Shown here piece by piece: positions 52,895-61,748 of a stretch of 64,000 bases of DNA. The stretch's first letter is position 1. Every line of letters starts with the position of its first letter. The DNA is taken from positions 248,001 to 312,000 of the forward strand of contig NZ_CABHMS010000002.1 in NCBI RefSeq assembly GCF_902167635.1, written 5' to 3'. Under the pieces are notes generated by a model, which ran no database searches, was not told where the DNA came from, and saw nothing but the letters and a program-made list of their open reading frames with translations. The translations under genes and the position numbers were made by a program. This stretch comes from Chitinophaga vietnamensis (GTDB lineage Bacteria > Bacteroidota > Bacteroidia > Chitinophagales > Chitinophagaceae).

Positions 52895-54664
52895 ATGATA
52901 AATCGAAGTATCTCTATTTTAGTTTTATTACTTGTTTTCTTTCATCACTCATTTTCACAGGGCATGCAATGGTGGAATCCCGCTGCAAGCCCTTTTCGCG
53001 TAATAGAAGGACAGGGATGGCAGGAAGCCGGTCAGCCGCCCTACGACCGCTTTCCGCCGCGTGCGCAGCAAGGCATGAACCCTAACGTATGGAACCTTTC
53101 GCATAACAGCGCCGGTCTTTATATCAAGTTCCGCAGCGATGCCCCCGATATCGTGGTGCGTTATGTGGTACAGGGCAAAGGCAACTTTGCCTTTCCGCAT
53201 ATGCCGGCAACAGGCGTGAGCGGGGTAGACCTCTACTCCCTTTCGCTGGATGGCGCCTGGCAATGGGCGCCGGGCCACTACGCTTTTGGCGACACCATCG
53301 AATACCGTTTCCCGCACTTACAGGCCGATCCCAACTTCAAGAACCGCGCAGTGGAATACCGTCTCTATCTGCCTTTGTACAATACGGTGAACTGGATGGA
53401 GATCGGCGTAGCCAGCGGCAAACAGTTCGCGCCGATGCCTTTGTCGGCCGAAAAGCCCATCGTCGTATACGGCACCTCTATCGCACAAGGCGCCTGCGCT
53501 ACGCGGCCGGGGCTCGCCTGGCCCGCCATCCTGAACCGGCATTTCGACAGGCCCCTGCTCAACCTCGGCTTCTCCGGCAACGGGCTACTGGAGCCACATG
53601 TGCTCAGTCTCCTCGCAGAACAGGATGCAAAGATCTATGTGCTGGACTGCATGCCGAATCTTAGTTTACCACAATTCAGCAATGATACCGTTGCCGCGCG
53701 CATCGTTACTGCCGTGGAGATGCTACAGGCCCGCCACCCCGGCGTACCTATCCTGTTCGTAGAACATGGCGGCGACCTGCCCGGCAACCTGATGGATACC
53801 ACCCGCATCAACGAGTATACGAAAGTGAACCGCGTGTTGCGTAAAACCTTCGCGCAGCTCATCGCCAGCGGAAAGAAAGGCCTGTACCTGCTTTCCGATA
53901 AAGAGATCGGCTTCGACATAGAATCAACCGTTGATGGCATCCATCCCAATGATGCGGGTATGCTCCAACAGGCACGGGCATACGAAAAAGTGATCCGGAA
54001 GATATTGAACGAATCATCCGGCAGCATCAGCACTACTATCCCGGTAGTGCAGAGCCGCGACGGTTTCTACGACTGGCGCGCCCGGCACCAGGAGCAGTTG
54101 CTGATGAACAAGACCCATCCGCCGCGTAACCTGATCATGGGCAACTCTATCATCCATTTCTGGGGCGGCGAGCCGAAAGCGCCACAGCCAAGAGGCGCCG
54201 CCGCCTGGGAGCAATATCTCGCGCCGCTCGGCGTGCGTAATATGGGCTATGGCTGGGACAGGATCGAGAATGTGCTCTGGCGCGTGCAGCACGACGAGCT
54301 CGATGGCTTCGATGCGCAACATGTGCTGCTCATGATCGGTACCAATAACCTTGAAGGCAATACCGACGATGAAATAATGACGGGCCTGGAAAACCTGGTA
54401 CAGGCTGTAAAGCAGCGGCAACCCAAGGCCGGTGTGATCATCAGCGGCATCTTGCCACGTCGCAATATGGAACCACGCGTGGCCGCCCTCAACAAACGTA
54501 TTGCCGCCATGGCCGCAAAACAGCAGATCCGGTATATCAACCCGGGAACGGTATTCCTGGGAAAGAACGGTAAGATCGATGAAACGCTCTTCAGCGACGG
54601 GCTTCATCCTGTAGCGGCAGGCTATGAAAAATTGGGCAAAGAATTACAAGCGGCATTGAAGTAA
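52895..54664 (+). CDS. Secreted esterase with two SGNH/GDSL hydrolase domains
   Basis: A 589-aa protein (signal peptide ending HHSFSQ-G). Residues ~25-170 are a beta-sandwich SGNH-associated domain (VWNLSHNSAGLYIKFRSDAPDIVVRYVVQGKGNFAFPHMPATGVSGVDLYS). The first SGNH domain has block I YGTSIAQGACATRPG (~190) and block V DGIHPND (~350). The second has block I MGNSIIHFWGG (~415), block III LMIGTNNLEGN and block V DGLHPVAAGYEKLG near the C terminus. It may deacetylate or de-esterify a glycan handled by this locus. It starts 12 nt after the beta-helix gene. Confidence 0.9.
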   Translation: MINRSISILVLLLVFFHHSFSQGMQWWNPAASPFRVIEGQGWQEAGQPPYDRFPPRAQQGMNPNVWNLSHNSAGLYIKFRSDAPDIVVRYVVQGKGNFAFPHMPATGVSGVDLYSLSLDGAWQWAPGHYAFGDTIEYRFPHLQADPNFKNRAVEYRLYLPLYNTVNWMEIGVASGKQFAPMPLSAEKPIVVYGTSIAQGACATRPGLAWPAILNRHFDRPLLNLGFSGNGLLEPHVLSLLAEQDAKIYVLDCMPNLSLPQFSNDTVAARIVTAVEMLQARHPGVPILFVEHGGDLPGNLMDTTRINEYTKVNRVLRKTFAQLIASGKKGLYLLSDKEIGFDIESTVDGIHPNDAGMLQQARAYEKVIRKILNESSGSISTTIPVVQSRDGFYDWRARHQEQLLMNKTHPPRNLIMGNSIIHFWGGEPKAPQPRGAAAWEQYLAPLGVRNMGYGWDRIENVLWRVQHDELDGFDAQHVLLMIGTNNLEGNTDDEIMTGLENLVQAVKQRQPKAGVIISGILPRRNMEPRVAALNKRIAAMAAKQQIRYINPGTVFLGKNGKIDETLFSDGLHPVAAGYEKLGKELQAALK

Positions 54665-54700
54665 GATAGTATTTACCGAACTTGCCGGTAAAAGCGCTTT

Positions 54701-55477
54701 ATGCTCAAACTGGCCCAAGCCACTTATCTCGGCAATAATACCTTCAGCTGGCAGGGAAACGGTATCACCGTCAGCGATACAGAATACCGCCGGAAGGTAT
54801 TCGAAGGTTGGCATTGCCATGAGCATCATCATATCACTTTCGTTGCGCGGGGCGGTAACTGTGAACAGCGGAAACGCCAGGAAATACAGGCCTCCCCGGG
54901 CAGCGTGCTGTTTTACCAAAGCGGAGAAGTGCACCGTAACCGTCATGCCCTGCATCCTTCCCGTAACATTAACCTGGAGATCTCGGACGATTTCCTGCGT
55001 GCGCATGATCTCCGCATCGATCATCTCTCCATACATCATCCCTGGATAAGATCGGTGATCTGGAAGATACAGCAGGAGAGCCGCATCAACGATGCCGGCA
55101 CACACGACAGCATTACCATGTTGTTGCTGTCGCTGTTCAATCATGACGACCAACTCTCAAGGCCGCCATGGGTGCAGCAATTGCGCGATATCCTGCACGA
55201 CCGCTGGAATGAAACCCCGACCTTGCAGGAGCTGTCGGCCATATTGCAGGTGCATCCTGTCACCATCTCCAAACATTTTCGTCGTTATTTTTCCTGTACA
55301 TTGGGAGAATATATGCGGCGCATCAAAACGGAACATGCCATCACCCTGATACGGCAGGAGGAGATATCCCTCACTGATATCGCCTACCAGTGCGGCTTTG
55401 CGGATCAGAGCCATTTTATCCGCACCTTCAAAAGGTTCACCGGCGTGCTGCCCAAAGCGCTGCGGGCGCAAGGCTAA
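54701..55477 (+). CDS. AraC-family regulator with cupin-like sensor
   Basis: A 258-aa protein. The N-terminal half resembles the AraC cupin sensor (WHCHEHHHITFVARGGNCEQRKRQEIQASPGSVLFYQSGEVHRNRH). The C-terminal half is the AraC DNA-binding domain (TPTLQELSAILQVHPVTISKHFRRYFSCTLGEYMRRIKTEHAITLI, SLTDIAYQCGFADQSHFIRTFKRFTGVLPKALR). It lies between the Sus-type locus and two peptidase genes on the same strand; which it controls is unknown. Confidence 0.9.
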   Translation: MLKLAQATYLGNNTFSWQGNGITVSDTEYRRKVFEGWHCHEHHHITFVARGGNCEQRKRQEIQASPGSVLFYQSGEVHRNRHALHPSRNINLEISDDFLRAHDLRIDHLSIHHPWIRSVIWKIQQESRINDAGTHDSITMLLLSLFNHDDQLSRPPWVQQLRDILHDRWNETPTLQELSAILQVHPVTISKHFRRYFSCTLGEYMRRIKTEHAITLIRQEEISLTDIAYQCGFADQSHFIRTFKRFTGVLPKALRAQG

Positions 55478-55534
55478 TTTCATACTATTTTTACCGGAGC
55501 GGGCAGTAGATATTTGCAGCATAAAATTGTTTTT

Positions 55535-56479
55535 ATGCGTTGGATGAATATCTGCTATGCCATGCTGTTCCTATGCTTTCAGGTAAGTGCGCAATCCGGC
55601 GGCCGGATGGCGCAGGCGGTGAACAAGGTGGCGGAGCAAATCCGGGATCATTATGTGGATTCCGCCAGGGGCGCAGCCATTGCCGCCAATTTCCGCGAGG
55701 CCTATCAAAAAGGCGTCTTTAAAAATGTTACTTTGGAAAAGGGCTTCGACTCCCTTGCCACCGCCGTGTTGCGCAACTACAGCCATGATGGCCATCTGTA
55801 CGTACGCATCGCCCCCGATGCCGTGGCGGAAATGAAAGAAAAAAAAGACACCACCGGCGTAGATATTTTCTTTTACGGCCCGCAGGCCGAGTCCAATAAC
55901 TTCGGTTTCCGCGAGGTGAGCGTGCTGCCCGGCAATATTGGTTATATCAAATTAAGTCAGGTCAATATCTCGAAGAAAAGCCTGCCGGTGCTGTATGCCG
56001 CTATGCAGTTGGTAGCCCGCACCCGCAGCCTGGTGATCGATCTGCGCAACAATGGCGGCGGCGGCAGCGACATCGGCGCTGTATTTGAAAGCTGCTTTCT
56101 GCCGGCTGGTCTCCGCCTGCTGACGTCCACTGATAGAAAAGGAAAAGCAGAAACCGATACCACCCTGAACTGGCCCGAGATACCGCATTACCAGCAGCCG
56201 GTATATGTATTAGTAAATAAGAAAAGTGTTTCCGCCGCCGAAGCCTTCGCTTTTGTGTTGCAGGCGCAACACCGCGCCACCGTGGTAGGAGAGCCTTCTG
56301 CCGGCGCTGCCAATATGAACGAATGGTACCCGGTGAATGATGAGCTGATCGTTTCTGTTTCTATCAGACAAACTGCCTTGCCTGGTACCAGCCTGACGTG
56401 GGAAGGGAAAGGCGTGCAGCCGGATATCCTTACCCCCGAAGCCGGTGCGCTGCAATACGTGCTGGACAAGCTGAAATGA
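55535..56479 (+). CDS. Secreted S41-family peptidase
   Basis: A 314-aa exported protein; ATG 55535 begins the signal peptide (MRWMNICYAMLFLCFQVSAQ) and an upstream TTG is rejected. After a helical N-terminal domain (AEQIRDHYVDSARGAAIAANFREAYQKGVF) the S41 core appears: LPGNIGYIKLSQ, LVIDLRNNGGGGSDIGAVFES, the nucleophile region KKSVSAAEAFAFVLQAQHRATVVGEPSAGAAN and TSLTWEGKGVQPDI. No PDZ domain is seen, as in the IRBP-like subgroup of S41. It acts in the periplasm or outside. Confidence 0.88.
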   Translation: MRWMNICYAMLFLCFQVSAQSGGRMAQAVNKVAEQIRDHYVDSARGAAIAANFREAYQKGVFKNVTLEKGFDSLATAVLRNYSHDGHLYVRIAPDAVAEMKEKKDTTGVDIFFYGPQAESNNFGFREVSVLPGNIGYIKLSQVNISKKSLPVLYAAMQLVARTRSLVIDLRNNGGGGSDIGAVFESCFLPAGLRLLTSTDRKGKAETDTTLNWPEIPHYQQPVYVLVNKKSVSAAEAFAFVLQAQHRATVVGEPSAGAANMNEWYPVNDELIVSVSIRQTALPGTSLTWEGKGVQPDILTPEAGALQYVLDKLK

Positions 56480-56540
56480 TTTACGGATTTATGGATTTAT
56501 GGATTTACGGATTTACGGATTTTGGGATTTGGGGATTTGT
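56479..56540. repeat. Tandem GGATTTA-type repeat
   Basis: The unit GGATTTATGGATTTACGG and variants repeat about seven times between the S41 and M1 genes. It is low-complexity and may vary in copy number; there is no CRISPR-like spacer pattern. Confidence 0.7.
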
Positions 56541-56587
56541 CTTTTCCATGTATTTTCCCGATGTTCGTAGCCACCATTAAAACATTT

Positions 56588-58462
56588 ATGAAGAAATACC
56601 TGCACATAACGCTGCTATTGCTGCTGGCAGGAATGGCAGTTTCCGCACAGGAGCTGTACATGCCCCGCAATATCAGGAACGCCTATACGAAAGGAACCCG
56701 CGATACCAGCGGAAGGCCGGGAGCCAACTACTGGCAGAACAAAGGCCGCTATGATATACAGCTGGCCGTGAACCCGCCATCGAGGACCATACAGGGACAG
56801 GAAACCATCCGCTATATCAATAACAGCCCGGATACCCTGCGCTACCTGCTGATACGGATGCTCACCAACCTGCACAAGTACGAAGCGCCGCGCTCCGGCT
56901 ATCATGATAAAGATTTCCTTACCGCCGGCGTGACCATCGACACAATGATCATCAACGGCAAAGGGGTGCGCTTCAATAACGACGTAGGCACCGTAGGCCC
57001 GGTAAAACTGCCACAGGCGTTGCTTTCAAAAGACAGCATACAGTTGCAGATCAAATGGCATTACGACGTGTCTGTACAAAGCGGCCGTGAGGGGATGATA
57101 GACAGTACCACCTTCTACTTGGCCTATGCCTATCCGCGAGTATCCGTGTACGATGATTACAACGGATGGGACGATATTCCGCATACCGACCGCACAGAAT
57201 TTTACAGTGATTTCAACGATTATAATGTGACGGTAAGCGTGCCGAAGAACTTTGTGGTATGGGGCACCGGCAACTTGCTCAATCCCGACGAGGTGCTGCA
57301 ACCCGCTATCGCGGCGCGTTTGAAAGCTTCTTTCACAGCAGACAGCACACAGCATATCGCTACTTTCGCGGAAATGCGTGATGGTAAAGTAACCGCGCAG
57401 CAGGCCACCAACAACTGGAAGTTCAGCGCCACGCACATCGCCGATGTAACCTATGGCGTGAGCAACCACTACGTATGGGATGCCGCCAGCACGGTGGTGG
57501 ACAATACCACCGGCCGCAGGGCCAGCATACAGGCGGCCTACAACGATACCGCTTCCGATTTCCATCATTCTGTGCGCTTCTCCCATTATGCGCTCAACTG
57601 GTTCTCCCATCACTGGCCGGGCGTAGCTTATCCTTTCCCGGTAATGACCGCCTTCCAGGGTTTTGCAGATATGGAATACCCCATGATGGTGAATGATGGC
57701 TCGGTAGGTGATGATCTGATCTTTGCACAGCTGGTGCAGGATCACGAGATCGCGCATACGTATTTCCCTTTCTATATGGGTATCAACGAAACCCGCTACG
57801 CCTTTATGGATGAGGGCTGGGCCACCACTTTCGAATATCTTATCGGTATCGCCGAAAAGGGAAAGGAGCAGGCCGACCGCTTCTATAAAGCGTTCCGCGT
57901 GCGCCACTACATCAGCGATCCTTCTACAGAAGAAGATATGCCCATCATCTCCATGTCTAACCAGGTAAGCGGTATGAGCTATGGCAGCAATGCTTATGGC
58001 AAACCGTCGCTGGCCTACCTCGCATTGAAAGATATGTTGGGCGACGAGCGTTTCAAAAAATGTCTGCATGCCTATATGAACAATTGGCATGGCAAGCATC
58101 CTATCCCCTGGGATTTCTTCTATTCCTTCAATACCGCCGCAGGTGAAAACCTCAACTGGTACTGGGATAGCTGGTTCTTCAGTCATCATTACATCGACCT
58201 GGCGCTGTATAACGTGCAGGCATCTACGAAAATTGCCGGTTTAACGATCAACAACGTAGGCGGCTTTCCCATCCCGTTTGATGTAGTGCTCACCTATGCC
58301 GATGGCAGCACCGATACCATCCATCAAACGCCGGCCGTATGGAAGAAAAATCCGCGGCAGCTGAAACTCAGCATTCCGCTGAAAGGCACGCTAACAGCTG
58401 TAAAGCTCGATGGCGGCCTGTTTATGGACTATACGCCAAAAGATAATAATTGGAGTAGGTGA
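56588..58462 (+). CDS. Secreted M1-family zinc aminopeptidase
   Basis: A 624-aa protein. ATG 56588 (MKKYLHITLLLLLAGMAVSAQ) gives the signal peptide; upstream codons encode the tandem-repeat region and are unlikely to be translated. The zinc site HEIAH (386-390) and Glu in DEGWATTFEY (409) keep the M1 spacing HExxH-18-E. GFADMEYPMM is the likely variant of the GxMEN substrate loop. The N-terminal DIQLAVNPPSRTIQGQETIRYINNSPDTLRYLLIRML is the M1 saddle domain. It cleaves peptides outside the inner membrane, perhaps together with the S41 peptidase upstream. Confidence 0.9.
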   Translation: MKKYLHITLLLLLAGMAVSAQELYMPRNIRNAYTKGTRDTSGRPGANYWQNKGRYDIQLAVNPPSRTIQGQETIRYINNSPDTLRYLLIRMLTNLHKYEAPRSGYHDKDFLTAGVTIDTMIINGKGVRFNNDVGTVGPVKLPQALLSKDSIQLQIKWHYDVSVQSGREGMIDSTTFYLAYAYPRVSVYDDYNGWDDIPHTDRTEFYSDFNDYNVTVSVPKNFVVWGTGNLLNPDEVLQPAIAARLKASFTADSTQHIATFAEMRDGKVTAQQATNNWKFSATHIADVTYGVSNHYVWDAASTVVDNTTGRRASIQAAYNDTASDFHHSVRFSHYALNWFSHHWPGVAYPFPVMTAFQGFADMEYPMMVNDGSVGDDLIFAQLVQDHEIAHTYFPFYMGINETRYAFMDEGWATTFEYLIGIAEKGKEQADRFYKAFRVRHYISDPSTEEDMPIISMSNQVSGMSYGSNAYGKPSLAYLALKDMLGDERFKKCLHAYMNNWHGKHPIPWDFFYSFNTAAGENLNWYWDSWFFSHHYIDLALYNVQASTKIAGLTINNVGGFPIPFDVVLTYADGSTDTIHQTPAVWKKNPRQLKLSIPLKGTLTAVKLDGGLFMDYTPKDNNWSR

Positions 58463-58562
58463 GAATGTAAGAATGTGAGAATGTGAGGATGTGAGAATTT
58501 GGTGGGAACTTCAGTCCGCCATAAATTCTCACATTCTTACATCCTCACATTCTTACATTCAG
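58463..58562. terminator. Imperfect ~38-bp palindrome between convergent genes
   Basis: AGAATGTAAGAATGTGAGAA with further GAATGTGAG units pairs with the mirrored series TTCTCACATTCTTACATCCT. It lies between the stop codons of the M1 and SDR genes, so a bidirectional terminator is probable. The arms consist of an 8-nt unit repeated about four times. Confidence 0.65.
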
Positions 58563-58563
58563 A

Positions 58564-59316
58564 TTATTTGACGTTTGATATCCCGCCATCTACCAGTAAT
58601 TCTGCCCCATGTACATAAGAGGCATCATCTGATGCGAGGAAAAGCACGGCGCTCGCTATCTCTGCCGCTTCGCCGAATCTTTTGAAGGGGAGCGTAGGAA
58701 TAACGCTGCCGATGGTGGCATTGATTTCATCCGCTGTAAGGCCGGTATTGTTGAAGATATTGGTATTGATATACCCCGGGCTGATACCATTTACCCGTAT
58801 ACCTTTGGCGGTACATTCCATGGAGAATGTTTTGATAAACGACTGCACCGCTGATTTTGCGGCTGTGTAAACAGAAAAGTTTTCGATGCCGAAAGCCGTT
58901 ACAAATGAGGTGTTGAAAATAATGCTGCCACCGGACGATATCATGGGAAGCAGCTGCCGTACTGTAAAGAAAGTACCTTTTACCAATACGTTGAACAGTT
59001 CATCGAAATGTTGTTCATCAGCTGCCTCGATAGGGGCAAATTTGCCATAGCCGGCGTTGGCGAACAGGATATCGATGTGTGGATGCTGTTGTTTGATCTG
59101 TTCCGGCAATGCCCGTATGTGCGCCATGTTACCCGCATCAGATACCATGCCTGTCGCCTGCGGGCCGAGTGCTGCCACTGCCTTGCTGACACTGGCCTCG
59201 CTTCTCCCTGTAATGATCACCCTGGCGCCCTCCCTGATAAAAGCTGCTGCTGTAGCGAATCCCATACCGTTGGCGCCACCGGTGATGAGCGCTGTTTTGT
59301 CTTTGAATCTTTGCAT
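58564..59316 (-). CDS. Short-chain dehydrogenase/reductase (SDR)
   Basis: A 250-aa NAD(P)-dependent oxidoreductase. Cofactor motif TGGANGMG (~11-18), NAG at LFANAGYG, catalytic Ser in IFNTSFVTAFG, and YTAAK as the YxxxK pair (~150). The C terminus SVIPTLPFKRFGEAAEIASAVLFLASDDASYVHGAELLVDGGISNVK is of the classical SDR type. The substrate is unknown. Its 5' end and leader are duplicated at 59843-59942. Confidence 0.93.
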   Translation of the reverse strand: MQRFKDKTALITGGANGMGFATAAAFIREGARVIITGRSEASVSKAVAALGPQATGMVSDAGNMAHIRALPEQIKQQHPHIDILFANAGYGKFAPIEAADEQHFDELFNVLVKGTFFTVRQLLPMISSGGSIIFNTSFVTAFGIENFSVYTAAKSAVQSFIKTFSMECTAKGIRVNGISPGYINTNIFNNTGLTADEINATIGSVIPTLPFKRFGEAAEIASAVLFLASDDASYVHGAELLVDGGISNVK

Positions 59317-59381
59317 CGTTCATTAAATTTATGATGCAAAGTTTTGGAATGTGCGGCAGGCAGAAAACCCGGAACTTGCGA

Positions 59382-59708
59382 TTATTCTTCTACCACAGTT
59401 GCTGTAGGAGCATTCTTTTTAACAGATTCAATACCATTATCCCTTCCGGAAGTGGCCTCGTACATTTCGCTGGTACCAATCACCTGGCCATTTGCCGCCT
59501 TTAAATTGAAATAGTGTTGGCCATTTTTGGCAACCAGCTTTTCGTAATGGTTGTCATTGGGAGCATTCTTCTTAACGGAATCGATTCCGTTATTACAGGC
59601 GCTTTTAGTAGTATACATTTCACTCGACAGGATAGTTTGGCCATTTTCAGCCTTCAAGTTAAAATAGTGCTGACCGTCTTTAGCGATTTTGATAACGAAT
59701 TTACCCAT
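59382..59708 (-). CDS. YegP-like protein with two DUF1508 repeats
   Basis: A 108-aa cytoplasmic protein made of two copies of the ~48-residue DUF1508 module: GQHYFNLKAENGQTILSSEMY ... NGIDSVKKNAP and GQHYFNLKAANGQVIGTSEMY ... NGIESVKKNAP. The family (E. coli YegP) has a small beta-rich fold and no firm function. It is placed between the two copies of a 100-nt duplicated segment, as if inserted within or flanked by a duplication. Confidence 0.93.
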   Translation of the reverse strand: MGKFVIKIAKDGQHYFNLKAENGQTILSSEMYTTKSACNNGIDSVKKNAPNDNHYEKLVAKNGQHYFNLKAANGQVIGTSEMYEATSGRDNGIESVKKNAPTATVVEE

Positions 59709-59938
59709 AAGTGTTTGGAGTTTAGTGGAGTTGGAAAATTTATGTTGCAGTTTTAAAAAAGCTATTTTGAATAGCTATGTAATGAAACCATATAATAAAA
59801 AGATTGTTCAATCAAAATGAAAATTTCACAGCAAATAATTCCTGAGCACTGTTTTGTCTTTGAATTTTTGCGCCGTTCATTAAGTTGATGATGCAAAGGT
59901 TTGAAATATGCTGTAGGTGGAAGCCACGGAACTTGCGA
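59709..59938. other. Intergenic region with a short hairpin and a duplicated SDR 5' remnant
   Basis: AGCTATTTTGAATAGCT at 59760-59776 is a small hairpin in the leader of the YegP gene. From 59843 the sequence becomes a copy of the SDR gene start and leader (see 59843-59942). Otherwise nothing is seen. Confidence 0.5.
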
Positions 59939-59942
59939 TTAT
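59843..59942 (-). pseudogene. Decayed duplicate of the SDR gene start and leader
   Basis: These 100 nt align without gaps to 59286-59385 with about 16 differences by eye. The original encodes MQRFKDKTALI at the SDR start; the copy reads AQKFKDKTVLR with the start ATG changed to GCG, then similarity stops. Both copies end at the stop codon of the next gene (YegP and CDGSH). It is probably the remnant of a second SDR gene or of a segmental duplication around yegP. Confidence 0.7.
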
Positions 59943-60652
59943 AGTCCGTCTTTAAATTTGATGGCGGCATGGGAGCCGTCGCAATAAGGTTTGTTTCTCG
60001 AAGCGCCGCAGCGGCAGAGGGTTACGCGGTTACGCACTTCATAGGCTTTGCCGTGAGCGTCGTGTATGGGAATGCCGCCCTGGATGTAGAGTGGCCCGCT
60101 CACTCCTTGCGCCGGATCTTCGATGACGCCGATAGCTGGCGCCAGTGCAGGTTCTATGGGTGTTTGTGTTTCGCGGTCCCAGGCTACGAGGCGGCCGGAA
60201 GGGCATTGTCCTACCTGTTTGATGAATTGTTGTCGTACGGCAGGATCGTCGGTATTATCTATCATGGCCCATACCTGTCCGTTAGGATCGCAGAAGCGTG
60301 CGAAGGCGCAGAGTTGCTGTGCATCGGTGAGCAGGGCGGTGGGGCCTTCCATGAGGTCCGCCTGGTTAACATAAGGTTCATGGCCAGCCGTTTCAGCGCC
60401 ATCGAAATGCATCTTCAGGTGGGTACTATCGCAGAAGGGCTTGTTGGAAGAATGGCCACAGCGGCATAGATAGAAGGGAGTGCCTTCCGGCTTGAAATGC
60501 TTGCCTGGCACCCATTCTTCAGATTCGCCGTCTTTGTTGGCGCCGATGGTCTGCATTTGAACAGGGATATCGCCTTTTATTTCATAAGGGCCGTTAGCGA
60601 TCACTTTGATCGACCAGCCAGCTGGCGCCTGCGGACGTTGTTCCATATGCAT
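59939..60652 (-). CDS. Double CDGSH iron-sulfur protein with central 4Fe-4S-like domain
   Basis: About 237 aa from ATG 60652 (MHMEQRPQAPAGW). The frame is open upstream to a TTG at 60796, and the start is not certain. The first CDGSH site is LCRCGHSSNKPFCDSTH, the second LCRCGASRNKPYCDGSH near the C terminus; each binds a 2Fe-2S cluster by three Cys and one His. Between them LCAFARFCDPNGQVW ... VGQCPSGRLVAWD resembles the divergent 4Fe-4S monocluster domain (PF06902). A redox or cluster-transfer role is likely; partners are unknown. A 94-nt fragment of its 5' end is duplicated at 63247-63340. Confidence 0.82.
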   Translation of the reverse strand: MHMEQRPQAPAGWSIKVIANGPYEIKGDIPVQMQTIGANKDGESEEWVPGKHFKPEGTPFYLCRCGHSSNKPFCDSTHLKMHFDGAETAGHEPYVNQADLMEGPTALLTDAQQLCAFARFCDPNGQVWAMIDNTDDPAVRQQFIKQVGQCPSGRLVAWDRETQTPIEPALAPAIGVIEDPAQGVSGPLYIQGGIPIHDAHGKAYEVRNRVTLCRCGASRNKPYCDGSHAAIKFKDGL

Positions 60653-60863
60653 GATGTTTTCATAAGCAACAACTGATGCATCCGGATTGTTGCGTCTTTG
60701 TACGCTATTACCAAATATTCTTACCACAATATTACCTCTTTGATTTGGGAGGCTTTTTGGTTCAATAATTTGTAGTTGTTTTTTATGAACCAGCAAATGA
60801 GTTCATATGCAAGGTTCTGATGTTCGAATACCAACTTGTCTGGTTTGACGTCTGATTGTTATC

Positions 60864-61667
60864 TTATAAAGAACCTAACTTATCAAAATATATTTTTTTA
60901 AGTTCTTTTCTCGAAGCTTCAGCGCCAAGCTCCTGACGCCTGTCGTAGATTGCCTTTGATTTTTTTCCTGCAAAATAACGTAACTGGTCTTTGTTGTCAG
61001 TTGCTGCTTCATAAATCACGTCAGCGATTTCTTCAGGCGTGGAATCGGGATTAATCATACCCAGTATTTTCGTTTCAACCGCATCGTAAAACGAAAGTGG
61101 CGTCTTATCCGAATGGTGGCTGAATAATTCGGTTTGCGTAGCACTGGGCGACACGGTTTTAACTTCTATATTAAACATGGAGAGTTCGATCGATAAACAT
61201 TCGCTCCATCCCTCCACTGCCCATTTTGTGCCGTTGTAAACGCTGGTAAAGGGAAAGCTGGTATGTCCGCCAATAGATGTAACATTAATGAACATGCCTT
61301 TTTTTGCTTCCCTGAACCAGGGGATAAATTCACGGGTTACCAGTACCGTTCCCAAAAAATTCGTCTCCACCTGACGCACAATATTTTCATCAGAAAATTC
61401 TTCTAAAGCACCCATAAGGCCATATCCCGCATTATTAAGCACCACATCTATATCAAATAAGGAGTTTGCTCTTGCGACTGTAGATTTGATTTGTGCCAGG
61501 TTGGTAACATCTAAAGGCAAAAGTGTTACATTTTCCAACTGCGAAAGTTCGGTTTCGTTTTCCGGTTTGCGCATGGTAGCTATAACATTCCAGCCCTTAG
61601 CTTGAAACAATTTTGCTGTTGACTTCCCTATTCCGGATGAAGTTCCGGTAATGAATATTGTTTTCAT
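60864..61667 (-). CDS. Short-chain dehydrogenase/reductase (SDR)
   Basis: A 267-aa oxidoreductase. Cofactor motif FITGTSSGIGKSTAKLF (5-21), LNNAGYGLMG, catalytic Ser in INVTSIGGHTSFPF and YNGTK as YxxxK (~155). It resembles classical SDRs annotated as oxidoreductases acting on unknown carbonyls. It is divergent from the HxlR gene at 61749, which probably controls it; HxlR proteins commonly regulate an adjacent divergent reductase. Confidence 0.93.
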   Translation of the reverse strand: MKTIFITGTSSGIGKSTAKLFQAKGWNVIATMRKPENETELSQLENVTLLPLDVTNLAQIKSTVARANSLFDIDVVLNNAGYGLMGALEEFSDENIVRQVETNFLGTVLVTREFIPWFREAKKGMFINVTSIGGHTSFPFTSVYNGTKWAVEGWSECLSIELSMFNIEVKTVSPSATQTELFSHHSDKTPLSFYDAVETKILGMINPDSTPEEIADVIYEAATDNKDQLRYFAGKKSKAIYDRRQELGAEASRKELKKIYFDKLGSL

Positions 61668-61748
61668 AAATTTAGATTACCTGTAAAGACACAAAAGTAA
61701 CCAGGGAAAAGTATTAATTTGATACCTGTATACAAAAGGATACTTACT

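Noticed and set aside
56479-56540. Possible CRISPR-like or phase-variable array
   Set aside because: Units are 7-9 nt, contiguous and without spacers, so it is not CRISPR. The repeat is outside both coding regions after choosing the ATG at 56588, so no frame switching is expected.
57026-58189. Long minus-strand frame across the M1 peptidase
   Set aside because: Antisense shadow of a gene with an intact HExxH-18-E site; no start context or domain of its own.
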